DNA of 64,000 nucleotides from Staphylococcus schweitzeri (GCF_002902405.1 NZ_PPQS01000012.1:43568-107567); one strand, 5' to 3'. Counted from the stretch's first letter, positions 21,694-30,977 are shown. A program made the numbers and translations. The notes: generated by a model from the sequence alone, not told the origin.

Positions 21694-22500
21694 TTAACCG
21701 ACACGACCTAGACGAACATCGTCAATACCTGTAATAGGAAATGTCATTGAACAATAATATGCCAATATAATAATGGCAATTAAAACTATGATAAAGACAA
21801 TGTCTTTATATGAGAAAGATACTTTATAATAATAAGTTCGAGGACCATCTTTAAATCCTTTCGACTCCATTGCTACTGATAATTGATGTGCCTTTCTAAT
21901 GTTTTGGCTTAACAAAGGTATGATTAAATGTTTAAACCTATTAAGTCCTCTATAGTTTGATGCATCTATCATTTGATAGCGCATTTTTAAGGATCTGCGT
22001 AATTGTATTAAAGAACTTATCATTAAAGGTAACATTCTTATGGCAGCCATAAATGCGTATGCAACTTTCGATTTAACTTTTAAATGTTGCATTAAGCTGT
22101 AAAAAATCATTACTACTTGTGATGTTAATGCAATTAATATTCCGAAGAAAGACATAGCGATTGTTCTTAATGAGACATGTAAACCACGTATTAAACTTTC
22201 TGTCGTAATATGGATAAAACCAAATTTCAATATGGTATGGCTCCCATTGCCATATAAAATCATGAAAAGTGAAGATAGTAATGCAAAACCAACACTAATG
22301 GCTATAAATATTGCTGTGATTTTAAACTGAGTACCATTAAATAGAAGTAAAAATACTAATAATAAGATGGTGGTATAAAGCATAAAATCAAAATTATGCA
22401 CAAATATAATGAAGAAAAATAGTAAGATGCCTAGAAAAAGCTTCGTTATAATATTGACATCATCCACGAATGAATGTCTTATTTTCCATTGTTCATACAT
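21694..22500 (-). CDS. ykoC: ECF transporter T component, YkoC-like
   Basis: Transmembrane coupling (T) component of an energy-coupling-factor importer. The protein has about 6 membrane helices and the cytoplasmic coupling-helix region typical of EcfT/CbiQ (the AIRMLPLMISSLIQLRRSLKMR stretch, about residues 150-175, where Ala-Arg motifs contact the ATPases). The start at 22500 has GGTGAT upstream inside ykoD; an upstream in-frame GTG at 22515 is less likely. It overlaps ykoD by 8 bases. By gene order it corresponds to YkoC of the Bacillus thiamine-precursor transporter YkoEDC. Confidence 0.85.
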   Translation of the reverse strand: MYEQWKIRHSFVDDVNIITKLFLGILLFFFIIFVHNFDFMLYTTILLLVFLLLFNGTQFKITAIFIAISVGFALLSSLFMILYGNGSHTILKFGFIHITTESLIRGLHVSLRTIAMSFFGILIALTSQVVMIFYSLMQHLKVKSKVAYAFMAAIRMLPLMISSLIQLRRSLKMRYQMIDASNYRGLNRFKHLIIPLLSQNIRKAHQLSVAMESKGFKDGPRTYYYKVSFSYKDIVFIIVLIAIIILAYYCSMTFPITGIDDVRLGRVG

Positions 22501-23893
22501 TAATATCACCATCACAATCTATCAATTTACCATCCGAAATTTTAAGTCTTTTTGATGGATAGCGGGCAATTATTTCATCATCATGTGTCACCATCACTAT
22601 ACTTTGACCTGTTTGAATTCGTTGTTGGAAAAGTTTGATCAATTCGAATGTATTATGACTATCTAGTCCAAATGTGGGCTCATCTAAAAAAATGATATCT
22701 GCTTTTGAACTTAATGCTGTAGCAACACTCAGACGTCGCTTTTGTCCGATAGATAATTCAAATGGATGCTGATCTTTGACATCTTCTAAATTCAATAATT
22801 TTAAAAGATGCATCGTTTCATTATTACTTTCATTTTTAGATAGATGATTAAAGTGAATATTAATTTCCTCATAAACTGAATTTGTAATGAACTGTAATTC
22901 AGGATTCTGGTAAACAAGATACATATTTTTGGCAGCATGTTTAATTTTAGTTAAACGTTGATTTTGAAAATGTACACTACCTTGATACTTAATCAATTGC
23001 ATAATTGATTCGAGTAATGTGGTTTTCCCACTACCATTTGCTCCTGTAATCGTAATCCATTCACCTTTATCTATTTTTAAATCTGAAAAAGTAAATAATG
23101 TAGATTTGCCTCGAATGACACGTCCTTCATTAAAGTGTAATAAATTTTCTTTTGATGCTGGGAAGGCGACACGTTTTGGTGCATATTCCCAAGCTTTAGG
23201 ATGCCAGACACCATACTCAGTTAATAAACTATCGTATTTATTCAGTATTGTATCAGGGTTTGCATCAGCAATAATATTACCGGCATAATCCATTAGAATT
23301 ACGCGATCGACATGTTGCCATATATGATTCACTTTATGTTCAACTATGACAACTGTTTGATTTTCCCATAATTCAATTAACTTGGACCATAAGTCTTTTG
23401 TTGCTTGGACGTCTAACATTGCAGTCGGTTCATCTAAAAATAATGTTTTTGATTGCTGGAGAATGGTTTCTACAATTGCAAGCTTTTGCTTCATTCCACC
23501 GCTTAAATCTTTAACATATGTTGCAGATGTAACATTCAAGTTAACCATATTTAAAGCTTCGATAATTAACTGGTCCATATCTTGACGTGGTACTTGTCTA
23601 TTTTCTAAAACAAAAGCAAGTTCTTCGTACACTTTTGGCATACAAAATTGACTATCTGGATCTTGGAAAATAACTCCACTTAATGAATCGATAATTAATT
23701 CATCATATTTCATAGGTAGTTCGATTAAATTAGGAACGATACCACTCAATACATTGAGAAGGGTGCTTTTACCACATCCAGAAGGTCCTAATAAAAGTAC
23801 TTTTTCTTTATCCTGAATGGTGATGTTTAGATGATTGAAAATCTTTCGCTGACCATTCGGATATTTTAGTCGTAAATCACTAACCTTTAACAC
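22493..23893 (-). CDS. ykoD: ECF transporter fused ATPase, YkoD-like
   Basis: Two ABC ATPase domains in one 466-residue chain. Domain 1: Walker A GPSGCGKST (36-44), signature LSGGMKQK (130-137) and FLDEPTAML (152-160). Domain 2: Walker A GANGSGKTT (284-292), a variant signature LSIGQ (380-384) and FLDEPTFGLD (402-411). It powers uptake with the T and S components encoded on either side. It follows ykoE by 14 bases and overlaps ykoC, forming one operon below the TPP riboswitch. Confidence 0.9.
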   Translation of the reverse strand: MLKVSDLRLKYPNGQRKIFNHLNITIQDKEKVLLLGPSGCGKSTLLNVLSGIVPNLIELPMKYDELIIDSLSGVIFQDPDSQFCMPKVYEELAFVLENRQVPRQDMDQLIIEALNMVNLNVTSATYVKDLSGGMKQKLAIVETILQQSKTLFLDEPTAMLDVQATKDLWSKLIELWENQTVVIVEHKVNHIWQHVDRVILMDYAGNIIADANPDTILNKYDSLLTEYGVWHPKAWEYAPKRVAFPASKENLLHFNEGRVIRGKSTLFTFSDLKIDKGEWITITGANGSGKTTLLESIMQLIKYQGSVHFQNQRLTKIKHAAKNMYLVYQNPELQFITNSVYEEINIHFNHLSKNESNNETMHLLKLLNLEDVKDQHPFELSIGQKRRLSVATALSSKADIIFLDEPTFGLDSHNTFELIKLFQQRIQTGQSIVMVTHDDEIIARYPSKRLKISDGKLIDCDGDINV

Positions 23894-23907
23894 TTTGCAT
23901 GCTCCTT

Positions 23908-24483
23908 TTATAAGTTGTCGTAGTCTTCTTTAGAAGCAGGTCTGAATAATCTTGTAACACCCGTCTTATCTAATGCTTTTACTAAAAGATAAGAGAAGAC
24001 ACCCGCGACAACTGCACCACTAATTAGTCTAAATACAATGAATAAAGTTAAATTCCAACCTGCAACTTCATTTAAGTAGCCATAGTAATAATCAATAGGG
24101 AAAGCTGCAATTGCAGTACAAAATCCTGCTAACATGGCTACCATAACTGAACGAGATTGATATTTAAAAATTGCAAAGACAAGTTCACAAGCTAAACCTT
24201 GTATAAATGCGTAAACGATAGTTGGTATATCAAAACGACCCATAATGATTGTTTCGCCTGCACCAGCAGCAAATTCAGCTAAGAGTGCAATACCGGGTTT
24301 AGGAATGATTAAATAACAGACAATTGCTGCCATAAACCAAACACCGTTTGTGAGTTGCTCGAGGTGAAGTCCTGTAGCTTGTACGCCATTGTATACAAAC
24401 CACCATAAATTGTAAATAACTGCGAATACTACTGAAATAAGCACGGTTACTAGAATTTCAGATAGCTTTAAACCTTTTGACAT
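23908..24483 (-). CDS. ykoE: Thiamine-precursor ECF S component, YkoE-like
   Basis: Substrate-binding membrane component: 191 residues with five to six hydrophobic helices, like the YkoE family (ABC-type cobalt/thiamin permease component). YkoE/YkoD/YkoC import the thiamine pyrimidine HMP or a related precursor in Bacillus. The TPP riboswitch directly upstream supports the thiamine assignment. No ykoF homologue, present in the Bacillus operon, lies here. GGAGG precedes the ATG and touches the riboswitch terminator. Confidence 0.88.
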   Translation of the reverse strand: MSKGLKLSEILVTVLISVVFAVIYNLWWFVYNGVQATGLHLEQLTNGVWFMAAIVCYLIIPKPGIALLAEFAAGAGETIIMGRFDIPTIVYAFIQGLACELVFAIFKYQSRSVMVAMLAGFCTAIAAFPIDYYYGYLNEVAGWNLTLFIVFRLISGAVVAGVFSYLLVKALDKTGVTRLFRPASKEDYDNL

Positions 24484-24500
24484 TTTTACATCCTCCTAAT

Positions 24501-24537
24501 AAAAAACGCACAACCATCCATAGGAAAGTTGTGCGTT
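24501..24537 (-). terminator. TPP riboswitch expression-platform terminator
   Basis: A perfect 10-bp stem (24505-24514 with 24528-24537) is followed on the minus strand by TTTTTT, between the aptamer and ykoE. It would end transcription when TPP is bound. The T-run is only 5 bases from the ykoE GGAGG. Confidence 0.85.
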
Positions 24538-24569
24538 CACAATATATATCATTAAAGCATATGTATAGT

Positions 24570-24656
24570 AACACTTTCCTACGCTAGTTCAAACTAGATC
24601 AGGTTCGAAGGGTTTGAGGGCAAGCCTCATCTCAGTATAAAACACCCCTAGTGTGT
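24570..24656 (-). ncRNA. TPP (THI-box) riboswitch aptamer
   Basis: Read on the minus strand, the conserved THI elements appear in order: ACTAGGGGTG, the pyrimidine-sensor CTGAGATGAGGC, CCCTTCGAACCTGATCTAG, and the 3' stretch CTAGCGTAGGAAAGTG. TPP binding is expected to reduce expression of the ykoEDC transporter. Confidence 0.95.
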
Positions 24657-24677
24657 GCGATTTATTTAATTAACTAT

Positions 24678-24706
24678 ACTGTAAGGGGTTTGCAATATAA
24701 TGTCAA
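24678..24706 (-). promoter_or_regulatory. Promoter of the TPP riboswitch-ykoEDC operon
   Basis: On the minus strand: a consensus TTGACA (24701-24706), a 17-base spacer and TACAGT (24678-24683). This starts transcription shortly before the aptamer. Confidence 0.6.
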
Positions 24707-24882
24707 TACCTCTGTTGGGTTGAATTTAGTCAAATTTATTTTAAAAATAATAATATTATTTTTGTCAGTAAATTAAATTATAATGTGAGAAAAGAAATGA
24801 ATGGTGAAAACATTTGCATAAAATCTCCTAACAATTAAGAGTTGTAAGGGAAAGGAAAGGTATACCTGTGTAGCGCATGCAT

Positions 24883-25050
24883 AAAAGAGGTCGGGACAAA
24901 AGCGTTTAGGATTTGAGCAGAACCGAACGATGAGCAAAATTGTTTTCCAAATTTTGTCGAACCGTGAGAGTTTCTGCCGAAAATCCTGCTTTTGGGACGC
25001 CGTTAATCGGTTTCCCAGAGCAAAAAAACTTTATGTCTCAACCTCTTTAA
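24883..25050. repeat. Inverted-repeat intergenic element
   Basis: The ends AAAGAGGTCGGGACA and TGTCTCAACCTCTTT are near-perfect inverted copies. Inside, nested arms pair in order: 24898-24903 with 24988-24993, 24908-24914 with 24981-24987, 24917-24922 with 24972-24977, and 24935-24941 with 24950-24956 around an 8-base loop. It resembles the 'GGGACA' intergenic repeats scattered in staphylococcal genomes and could be a non-autonomous mobile repeat or a structured RNA. Confidence 0.6.
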
Positions 25051-25053
25051 ACT

Positions 25054-25188
25054 TTAACTTAGTGTATCTTGAATATCTTGTTTTGTTTGATTAATGTCGT
25101 CTGTTTTTTCTTCTTTTTTATCTTTTAATTTTTCTTCTACTTCTTTAGCTTTTTCTGCAGCTTTTTTGTTTTTATCTTCATTAGTCAT
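25054..25188 (-). CDS. Small charged 44-residue protein
   Basis: An ATG with GGGAGG 8 bases upstream opens a 44-residue frame beginning MTNEDKNKKAAEKAKEVEEK. It is almost entirely Lys/Glu/Asp/Ala with no hydrophobic segment, and is likely a single helix or coiled coil, or intrinsically disordered. No family is recognised with certainty; the composition resembles small CsbD-like or stress-induced staphylococcal proteins, but this is not established. It ends 4 bases from the inverted-repeat element. The strong ribosome site and codon use like its neighbours argue for a real gene. Confidence 0.7.
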   Translation of the reverse strand: MTNEDKNKKAAEKAKEVEEKLKDKKEEKTDDINQTKQDIQDTLS

Positions 25189-25340
25189 GATTAATTCCTC
25201 CCAAAGTTGGATAATGATTTACATATGGTTTTTACCCAGTTATGCTTTTTATAAACTTTTCTAAGTCTATAGCACTATTTATTCATTTATATAAAGACAA
25301 CAACATTAGATTAATATATAATGATTTTGAGGTGAACATA

Positions 25341-26636
25341 ATGTCTTTTCTTAGGAAACACGCCGAAATTATTTTTAGCTATTTAATCGGTATCGTTTCA
25401 CTCTTCACTGGTCTCATTATTTTAATCAACTTGCCATTAATTAAACAATTAACAGGTGGCAAAAAAGTTGATACACATGTTCATAACGTGTGGGAATTTC
25501 TGAATGCATTTTTCAGTGAAATTATAAAAGTAATGAGTCGATTTATAGGTAATTTCCCTATAGTTAGTGCAATTGTGATTATTATATTCGGTATTTTAGT
25601 TATGTTGATTGGTCATACATTGTATAGAACAATTAAGTATGACTATGATATTTCTATCTTTTTCTTAGTTATCGGTATCATGTACTTTATTATTACACTT
25701 ATATTAATGACGCAAGTATATGGTTTCTTTGCTGTGATTTTTATAATACCATTTACGATTCATATTGGTTATATCGTTTATAAAGATGAATTGAATCAAG
25801 AAAATGTTAAAAATCATTACATGTGGATTATCATAAGTTATGGTATAAGTTATTTAATTACACAAATTTCATTATATGGCAGAATTGATGCTAACGAGAT
25901 AGAATCAATTGATATACTAAGTGTCAATGCTTTCTTTATTATTATGTGGTTACTTGGTCAAATGGCTATTTGGAATTTCTTATTCTTGCGTCGTGCTTTA
26001 CCTTTAACGAAACAAGAATTAGGAGAAGAAGAGCCAGAATTATCAAGAACGAGTAAAGGAAATGTTACGAATCAAACTAAAATTCACTTGAAACAACTCC
26101 AAGATAAGACTACAGAATATGCACGTAAGACAAGAAGAAGTGTCGATTTAGATAAAATTAGAGCTAAAAGAGATAAATTCAAAGCGAAAGTTAATGATAT
26201 TATTGATATTCAGGAAGATGATATTCCTAATTGGATGAGAAAACCAAAATGGGTAAAACCTATGTATGTTGAACTATTTTGCGGTGCTGTTATTTTCTTA
26301 TTCACATTTTTAGAATTTAATAACCGTAATGCACTATTTGTGTCTGGTGATTGGAAGTTATCTCAAACACAATATGTCATCGAATGGGTTACTTTATTAA
26401 TTTTGTTATTTATCATCATTGCTTATATCGCTACAACATTAACATTCCATTTGAAAGGTAAGTTTTATTATTTACAACTGTTTATGGGAAGTATATTGTT
26501 CTTCAAGTTGTTAACTGAATTTATTAATATAATGATTCATGGATTACTTCTTTCGGTTTTCATTACACCAACATTACTTTTAATGTTATTAGCAATTATT
26601 ATTTCTTATTCTTTACAATTACGAGAACGACCATAA
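25341..26636 (+). CDS. auxA: Membrane protein AuxA
   Basis: Multi-pass membrane protein of 431 residues. The ATG at 25341 follows GAGGTGAA; upstream in-frame codons have no ribosome site. Predicted helices cluster at about 10-33, 65-90, 95-160, 170-220 and again at about 320-425, with a charged, Lys/Arg-rich cytoplasmic stretch at about 230-320. By position between ykoE and the rlmI-like gene, and by sequence, it matches the S. aureus factor described as AuxA. In that work loss of AuxA destabilised lipoteichoic acid and sensitised MRSA to beta-lactams. The biochemical activity is unknown. Confidence 0.8.
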   Translation: MSFLRKHAEIIFSYLIGIVSLFTGLIILINLPLIKQLTGGKKVDTHVHNVWEFLNAFFSEIIKVMSRFIGNFPIVSAIVIIIFGILVMLIGHTLYRTIKYDYDISIFFLVIGIMYFIITLILMTQVYGFFAVIFIIPFTIHIGYIVYKDELNQENVKNHYMWIIISYGISYLITQISLYGRIDANEIESIDILSVNAFFIIMWLLGQMAIWNFLFLRRALPLTKQELGEEEPELSRTSKGNVTNQTKIHLKQLQDKTTEYARKTRRSVDLDKIRAKRDKFKAKVNDIIDIQEDDIPNWMRKPKWVKPMYVELFCGAVIFLFTFLEFNNRNALFVSGDWKLSQTQYVIEWVTLLILLFIIIAYIATTLTFHLKGKFYYLQLFMGSILFFKLLTEFINIMIHGLLLSVFITPTLLLMLLAIIISYSLQLRERP

Positions 26637-26654
26637 ATAATGACATGAATTTAA

Positions 26655-26757
26655 AAGTACTATCTATTAATCATTTTGATGTGTACGCTATTAGTTAGAA
26701 ATAAAACTAACTAAATTCGTTACATTTCAATGAATTTTATAGATAGTGCTTTTTTAT
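26655..26757 (+). terminator. Terminator after auxA, with very long stem
   Basis: Left arm from 26655 and right arm ending at 26752 pair over roughly 40 bases with mismatches, closing on a short A-rich loop near 26700, and a T-run follows. It serves as the auxA terminator; the rest of the gap to 27032 shows nothing else I can support. Confidence 0.7.
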
Positions 26758-27032
26758 TAATTGAAAAGGCGTAAGTTTAAAATGGTAATGATACATTTTG
26801 CTTCTTATAAAAGGTTTTCAAGTGCCTAAACTGAAATTACTTGAAATTAAGGATTATAAAATTTAAATTATATGCAATATGAGCATAATAGTTTTTTACC
26901 TGTATATCATTCAAATTATTAATTTGTTAAAATCAATATTAAGTGTAATGATTAAAGACAATGAAGTTCAGTAACATTAAATGGTTTATAAATATGAAAA
27001 ACTACAACGAAACATAGAAAGGAAGTTGACAG

Positions 27033-28205
27033 ATGAAGTTAGCAACTTTGAATAAAGGTAAAGAAACAAAATATTTCAATGGGTATCCATTGGTAGATGA
27101 AGAGGATATATATTCACATGACCACTTGAAAGAAGGGGACATTTTTCAAATTGTTACAGATAAATCTCAATATGTTGCAACTGCTTATGTCGGACGCCAA
27201 CACAAAGGATTAGGTTGGGTTCTTTCACATGATAAGTCTCAAGAAATTAACATTGCATTTTTCACTAAACTATTTAATGACGCAATTGTAGAGCGTCAAT
27301 ATTACTTTAATATCGATGGTACGAATGCTTTTAGATTATTTAATGCTGAAGGTGATGGTGTAGGTGGATTAACCATTGATAATTATGATGGACATCTATT
27401 AATTCAATGGTATTCCAAAGGTATTTATAAATTTAAATATGTAATCCTTGAAGCAATTAGAAAAGTATTTGATTATAAATCTATTTATGAAAAAGTGAGA
27501 TTTAAAGATAGTGAATATAGTGGTGGATTTGTTGAAGGTGATGCACCCGACTTTCCAATTATTATTGAAGAAAACTTTACGTTCTATAATGTAGATCTTG
27601 AAGATGGACTAATGACGGGTATCTTTTTAGATCAAAAAGAAGTACGTAAAAAATTAAGAGATCAATATGCTTCAGAACGACATGTACTAAATTTATTTAG
27701 TTATACTGGTGCTTTTTCAGTAATTGCAGCTAGTGAAGCAACATCGACTACAAGTGTAGATTTGGCAAACCGCTCTCGAAGTTTAACTGAAGAAAATTTT
27801 GGCTTAAATGCTATTGATCCTAAATCTCAATATATTTATGTGATGGACACTTTTGATTTCTTTAAATACGCAGCACGTCATGGACATAGCTATGACACAA
27901 TTGTAATTGATCCACCTAGCTTTGCACGTAGTAAAAAGCGTACATTTTCAGTGCAAAAAGATTACGACCAATTAATTAAAGGCGCATTAAATATTTTATC
28001 TTCTGAAGGGACATTATTACTTTGTACAAATGCAAGCGTATATCCTTTGAAACAATTTAAAAATACCATTAAAAAGACATTAGATGAAAGTGGTGTGGAA
28101 TTCGAATTAGCTGAGGTAATGGGATTACCAAAAGATTTTAAAACACATCCACACTATAAACCATCAAAATATTTAAAAGCAGTTTTTGTAAATATTAGAC
28201 ATTAA
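27033..28205 (+). CDS. Class I SAM-dependent 23S rRNA methyltransferase, RlmI-like
   Basis: A 390-residue cytosolic enzyme with an N-terminal PUA-type RNA-binding domain (about 1-75), a linker domain, and a Rossmann methyltransferase domain. The SAM-binding motif is LNLFSYTGAFSVIAA, and the catalytic region is DPPSFARSKK. The family methylates a cytosine in 23S rRNA (C1962 in E. coli for RlmI); the exact target here is inferred. GAAAGGAAG precedes the ATG. Downstream, after 53 bases, lies an unrelated DUF697-like gene. Confidence 0.85.
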   Translation: MKLATLNKGKETKYFNGYPLVDEEDIYSHDHLKEGDIFQIVTDKSQYVATAYVGRQHKGLGWVLSHDKSQEINIAFFTKLFNDAIVERQYYFNIDGTNAFRLFNAEGDGVGGLTIDNYDGHLLIQWYSKGIYKFKYVILEAIRKVFDYKSIYEKVRFKDSEYSGGFVEGDAPDFPIIIEENFTFYNVDLEDGLMTGIFLDQKEVRKKLRDQYASERHVLNLFSYTGAFSVIAASEATSTTSVDLANRSRSLTEENFGLNAIDPKSQYIYVMDTFDFFKYAARHGHSYDTIVIDPPSFARSKKRTFSVQKDYDQLIKGALNILSSEGTLLLCTNASVYPLKQFKNTIKKTLDESGVEFELAEVMGLPKDFKTHPHYKPSKYLKAVFVNIRH

Positions 28206-28258
28206 ATATTGTAAAAGGGGTATAGTATTTTATTGAAAAAAAGAAGGGTGATAATACT

Positions 28259-28801
28259 ATGGGATTTAAAAATAATTTAACATCAAATTTGACTAATAAA
28301 ATTGGTAATTCAGTTTTTAAAATAGAAAATGTGAATGAAAAGGGCGCCATGCCAACAACAATACAAGAGTTAAGGGAAAGACGTCAACGTGCTGAAGCTA
28401 TTGTAAAAAGAAAGTCTTTAATGTCTTCTACAATGAGTGTTGTGCCAATTCCGGGACTTGACTTTGGTGTGGATTTAAAACTTATGAAAGACATTATCGA
28501 AGATGTGAACAAAATTTACGGTTTAGATCATAAACAAGTTAATAGTCTTGGTGATGATGTCAAAGAACGAATTATGTCTGCGGCAGCAATTCAAGGAAGT
28601 CAATTTATTGGAAAGAGAATTTCAAGTGCATTTTTAAAAATAGTGATAAGAGATGTTGCGAAACGTACAGCAGCTAAACAAACAAAATGGTTTCCAATTG
28701 TGGGACAAGCTGTTTCAGCATCAATAAGTTACTACTTTATGAATAAAATTGGAAAAGATCACATACAAAAATGCGAAAATGTTATTAAAAATGTGATGTA
28801 G
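28259..28801 (+). CDS. DUF697-like conserved hypothetical protein
   Basis: A 180-residue protein with a basic N-terminal half and a C-terminal region containing small-residue-rich hydrophobic stretches (SLMSSTMSVVPIPG near 53-66 and a segment near 155-170), as in the DUF697/YcjF-like membrane-associated family. No catalytic motif is visible. AAGGGTGAT precedes the ATG. It lies between an rRNA methyltransferase and ptsH, which has its own probable promoter, so no functional link to the PTS is implied. Function unknown. Confidence 0.7.
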   Translation: MGFKNNLTSNLTNKIGNSVFKIENVNEKGAMPTTIQELRERRQRAEAIVKRKSLMSSTMSVVPIPGLDFGVDLKLMKDIIEDVNKIYGLDHKQVNSLGDDVKERIMSAAAIQGSQFIGKRISSAFLKIVIRDVAKRTAAKQTKWFPIVGQAVSASISYYFMNKIGKDHIQKCENVIKNVM

Positions 28802-28835
28802 GTGCTATAATAGTTTTGCAATTTGCAAATTTTAC

Positions 28836-28849
28836 TGAAACCGGTTTTA
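28836..28849. promoter_or_regulatory. cre-like site upstream of ptsH
   Basis: TGAAACCGGTTTTA fits the CcpA consensus TGNAANCGNWNNCW with one mismatch and contains the perfect palindrome AAACCGGTTT. It ends just before the ptsH -35. Confidence 0.35.
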
Positions 28850-28855
28850 AACGAA

Positions 28856-28884
28856 TTGAATTTAAAGCATGGTTTTGGTAAAGT
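28856..28884 (+). promoter_or_regulatory. Candidate promoter of ptsHI
   Basis: TTGAAT (28856-28861), a 17-base spacer and TAAAGT (28879-28884), leaving a leader of about 65 bases before ptsH. A TATAAA at 28890-28895 is an alternative -10 without a good -35. Confidence 0.4.
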
Positions 28885-28954
28885 TAAGGTATAAAACTAA
28901 GTTAGTATTGTAATAATATTGAAGATTCTAACTATACGAAGGAGAAATGTAATT

Positions 28955-29221
28955 ATGGAACAAAATTCATATGTAATCATCGACGAGACTGGTATTCACG
29001 CTAGACCAGCAACAATGTTAGTACAAACAGCTTCAAAATTCGATTCAGATATTCAATTAGAGTATAATGGTAAAAAAGTTAACTTAAAATCAATCATGGG
29101 TGTTATGAGCCTTGGTGTTGGTAAAGATGCTGAAATTACAATTTATGCTGACGGTAGTGATGAATCTGACGCCATTCAAGCAATCAGTGACGTCTTATCA
29201 AAAGAAGGATTGACTAAATAA
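28955..29221 (+). CDS. ptsH: Phosphocarrier protein HPr
   Basis: HPr carries phosphate from enzyme I to the sugar-specific PTS enzymes. The ATG at 28955 has AAGGAG upstream and gives the usual 88 residues. His15 (in GIHARPAT) is the phosphotransfer site and Ser46 (NLKSIMGVM) the HPr-kinase site used for CcpA-dependent catabolite control. Only two bases separate it from ptsI. Confidence 0.98.
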
Positions 29222-29223
29222 TC

Positions 29224-30942
29224 ATGTCTAAATTAATTAAAGGTATTGCTGCATCTGATGGTGTTGCAATTGCTAAAGCTTACTTATTAGTTGAGCCAGA
29301 CTTAACATTCGACAAAAATGAAAAAGTCACTGATGTTGAAGGAGAAGTTGCAAAGTTCAATAGCGCTATCGAAGCTTCTAAAGTTGAGTTAACTAAAATT
29401 AGAAATAATGCAGAGGTTCAACTAGGTGCTGATAAAGCTGCAATCTTTGATGCACATTTATTAGTTTTAGATGACCCTGAATTAATTCAACCAATTCAAG
29501 ATAAGATTAAAAATGAAAATACTAATGCTGCAACAGCATTAACAGATGTAACAACACAATTTGTTACTATTTTTGAATCAATGGATAATGAATATATGAA
29601 AGAACGTGCAGCAGATATTCGCGACGTTTCTAAACGTGTATTATCACACATATTAGGTGTTGAATTACCAAATCCAAGCATGATTGATGAAAGTGTTGTT
29701 ATTGTAGGGAATGATTTAACACCTTCTGATACTGCTCAATTAAATAAAGAATTTGTACAAGGTTTTGCTACAAACATTGGTGGAAGAACAAGTCACTCTG
29801 CAATTATGAGTCGTTCTTTAGAAATTCCAGCAATTGTTGGTACAAAATCAATTACACAAGAAGTTAAACAAGGCGACATGATTATCGTTGATGGATTAAA
29901 CGGAGATGTTATTATTAATCCAACTGAAGATGAGTTAATCGCTTATCAAGATAAACGTGAACGTTATTTTGCTGACAAAAAAGAGTTACAAAAACTACGT
30001 GATGCTGATACTGTTACAGTTGACGGCGTTCATGCTGAACTTGCAGCAAACATTGGTACACCTAATGATTTACCAGGTGTTATTGAAAATGGTGCACAAG
30101 GTATTGGCTTATATAGAACAGAGTTCTTATATATGGGTCGTGACCAAATGCCAACAGAAGAAGAACAATTCGAAGCTTATAAAGAAGTATTAGAAGCAAT
30201 GGACGGAAAACGTGTTGTTGTTCGTACTTTAGATATCGGTGGAGATAAAGAGCTTTCTTACTTAAACTTACCAGAAGAGATGAATCCATTCTTGGGTTAT
30301 AGAGCAATTCGTCTTTGTCTTGCGCAACAAGATATTTTCAGACCTCAACTACGAGCATTATTACGTGCATCAGTATATGGTAAATTAAATATCATGTTCC
30401 CAATGGTGGCAACAATCAATGAATTTAGAGAAGCTAAAGCTATATTATTAGAAGAAAAAGAAAACCTTAAAAACGAAGGTCATGATGTTTCAGATGATAT
30501 AGAATTAGGAATCATGGTAGAAATACCAGCAACGGCAGCCTTAGCTGATGTTTTTGCTAAAGAAGTTGATTTCTTCAGCATTGGTACAAATGATTTAATT
30601 CAATATACACTTGCTGCAGACCGTATGTCAGAGCGTGTATCTTATTTATACCAACCATATAACCCTTCAATTTTACGTTTAGTTAAACAAGTTATTGAAG
30701 CGTCACATAAAGAAGGTAAATGGACTGGTATGTGTGGTGAAATGGCTGGCGATGAAACAGCTATTCCATTGCTATTAGGTTTAGGGTTAGACGAGTTCTC
30801 AATGAGTGCAACATCTATTCTTAAAGCTAGAAGACAAATCAATGGTTTAAGTAAAAATGAAATGACTGAACTTGCAAACCGTGCAGTGGACTGTGCAACG
30901 CAAGAAGAAGTGATTGAATTAGTTAACAATTACGTAAAATAA
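29224..30942 (+). CDS. ptsI: PTS enzyme I
   Basis: Autophosphorylates from phosphoenolpyruvate and passes phosphate to HPr. 572 residues, the usual length. The active His191 is in [21 protein letters not shown]; the PEP-binding TIM-barrel domain carries [10 protein letters not shown] and the catalytic Cys in [10 protein letters not shown] near residue 500. Co-transcribed with ptsH and followed by a terminator. Confidence 0.98.
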   Translation: MSKLIKGIAASDGVAIAKAYLLVEPDLTFDKNEKVTDVEGEVAKFNSAIEASKVELTKIRNNAEVQLGADKAAIFDAHLLVLDDPELIQPIQDKIKNENTNAATALTDVTTQFVTIFESMDNEYMKERAADIRDVSKRVLSHILGVELPNPSMIDESVVIVGNDLTPSDTAQLNKEFVQGFATNIGGRTSHSAIMSRSLEIPAIVGTKSITQEVKQGDMIIVDGLNGDVIINPTEDELIAYQDKRERYFADKKELQKLRDADTVTVDGVHAELAANIGTPNDLPGVIENGAQGIGLYRTEFLYMGRDQMPTEEEQFEAYKEVLEAMDGKRVVVRTLDIGGDKELSYLNLPEEMNPFLGYRAIRLCLAQQDIFRPQLRALLRASVYGKLNIMFPMVATINEFREAKAILLEEKENLKNEGHDVSDDIELGIMVEIPATAALADVFAKEVDFFSIGTNDLIQYTLAADRMSERVSYLYQPYNPSILRLVKQVIEASHKEGKWTGMCGEMAGDETAIPLLLGLGLDEFSMSATSILKARRQINGLSKNEMTELANRAVDCATQEEVIELVNNYVK

Positions 30943-30977
30943 TCAATGCTATCTAATGTAAGGTAGAGTCAAAATTA

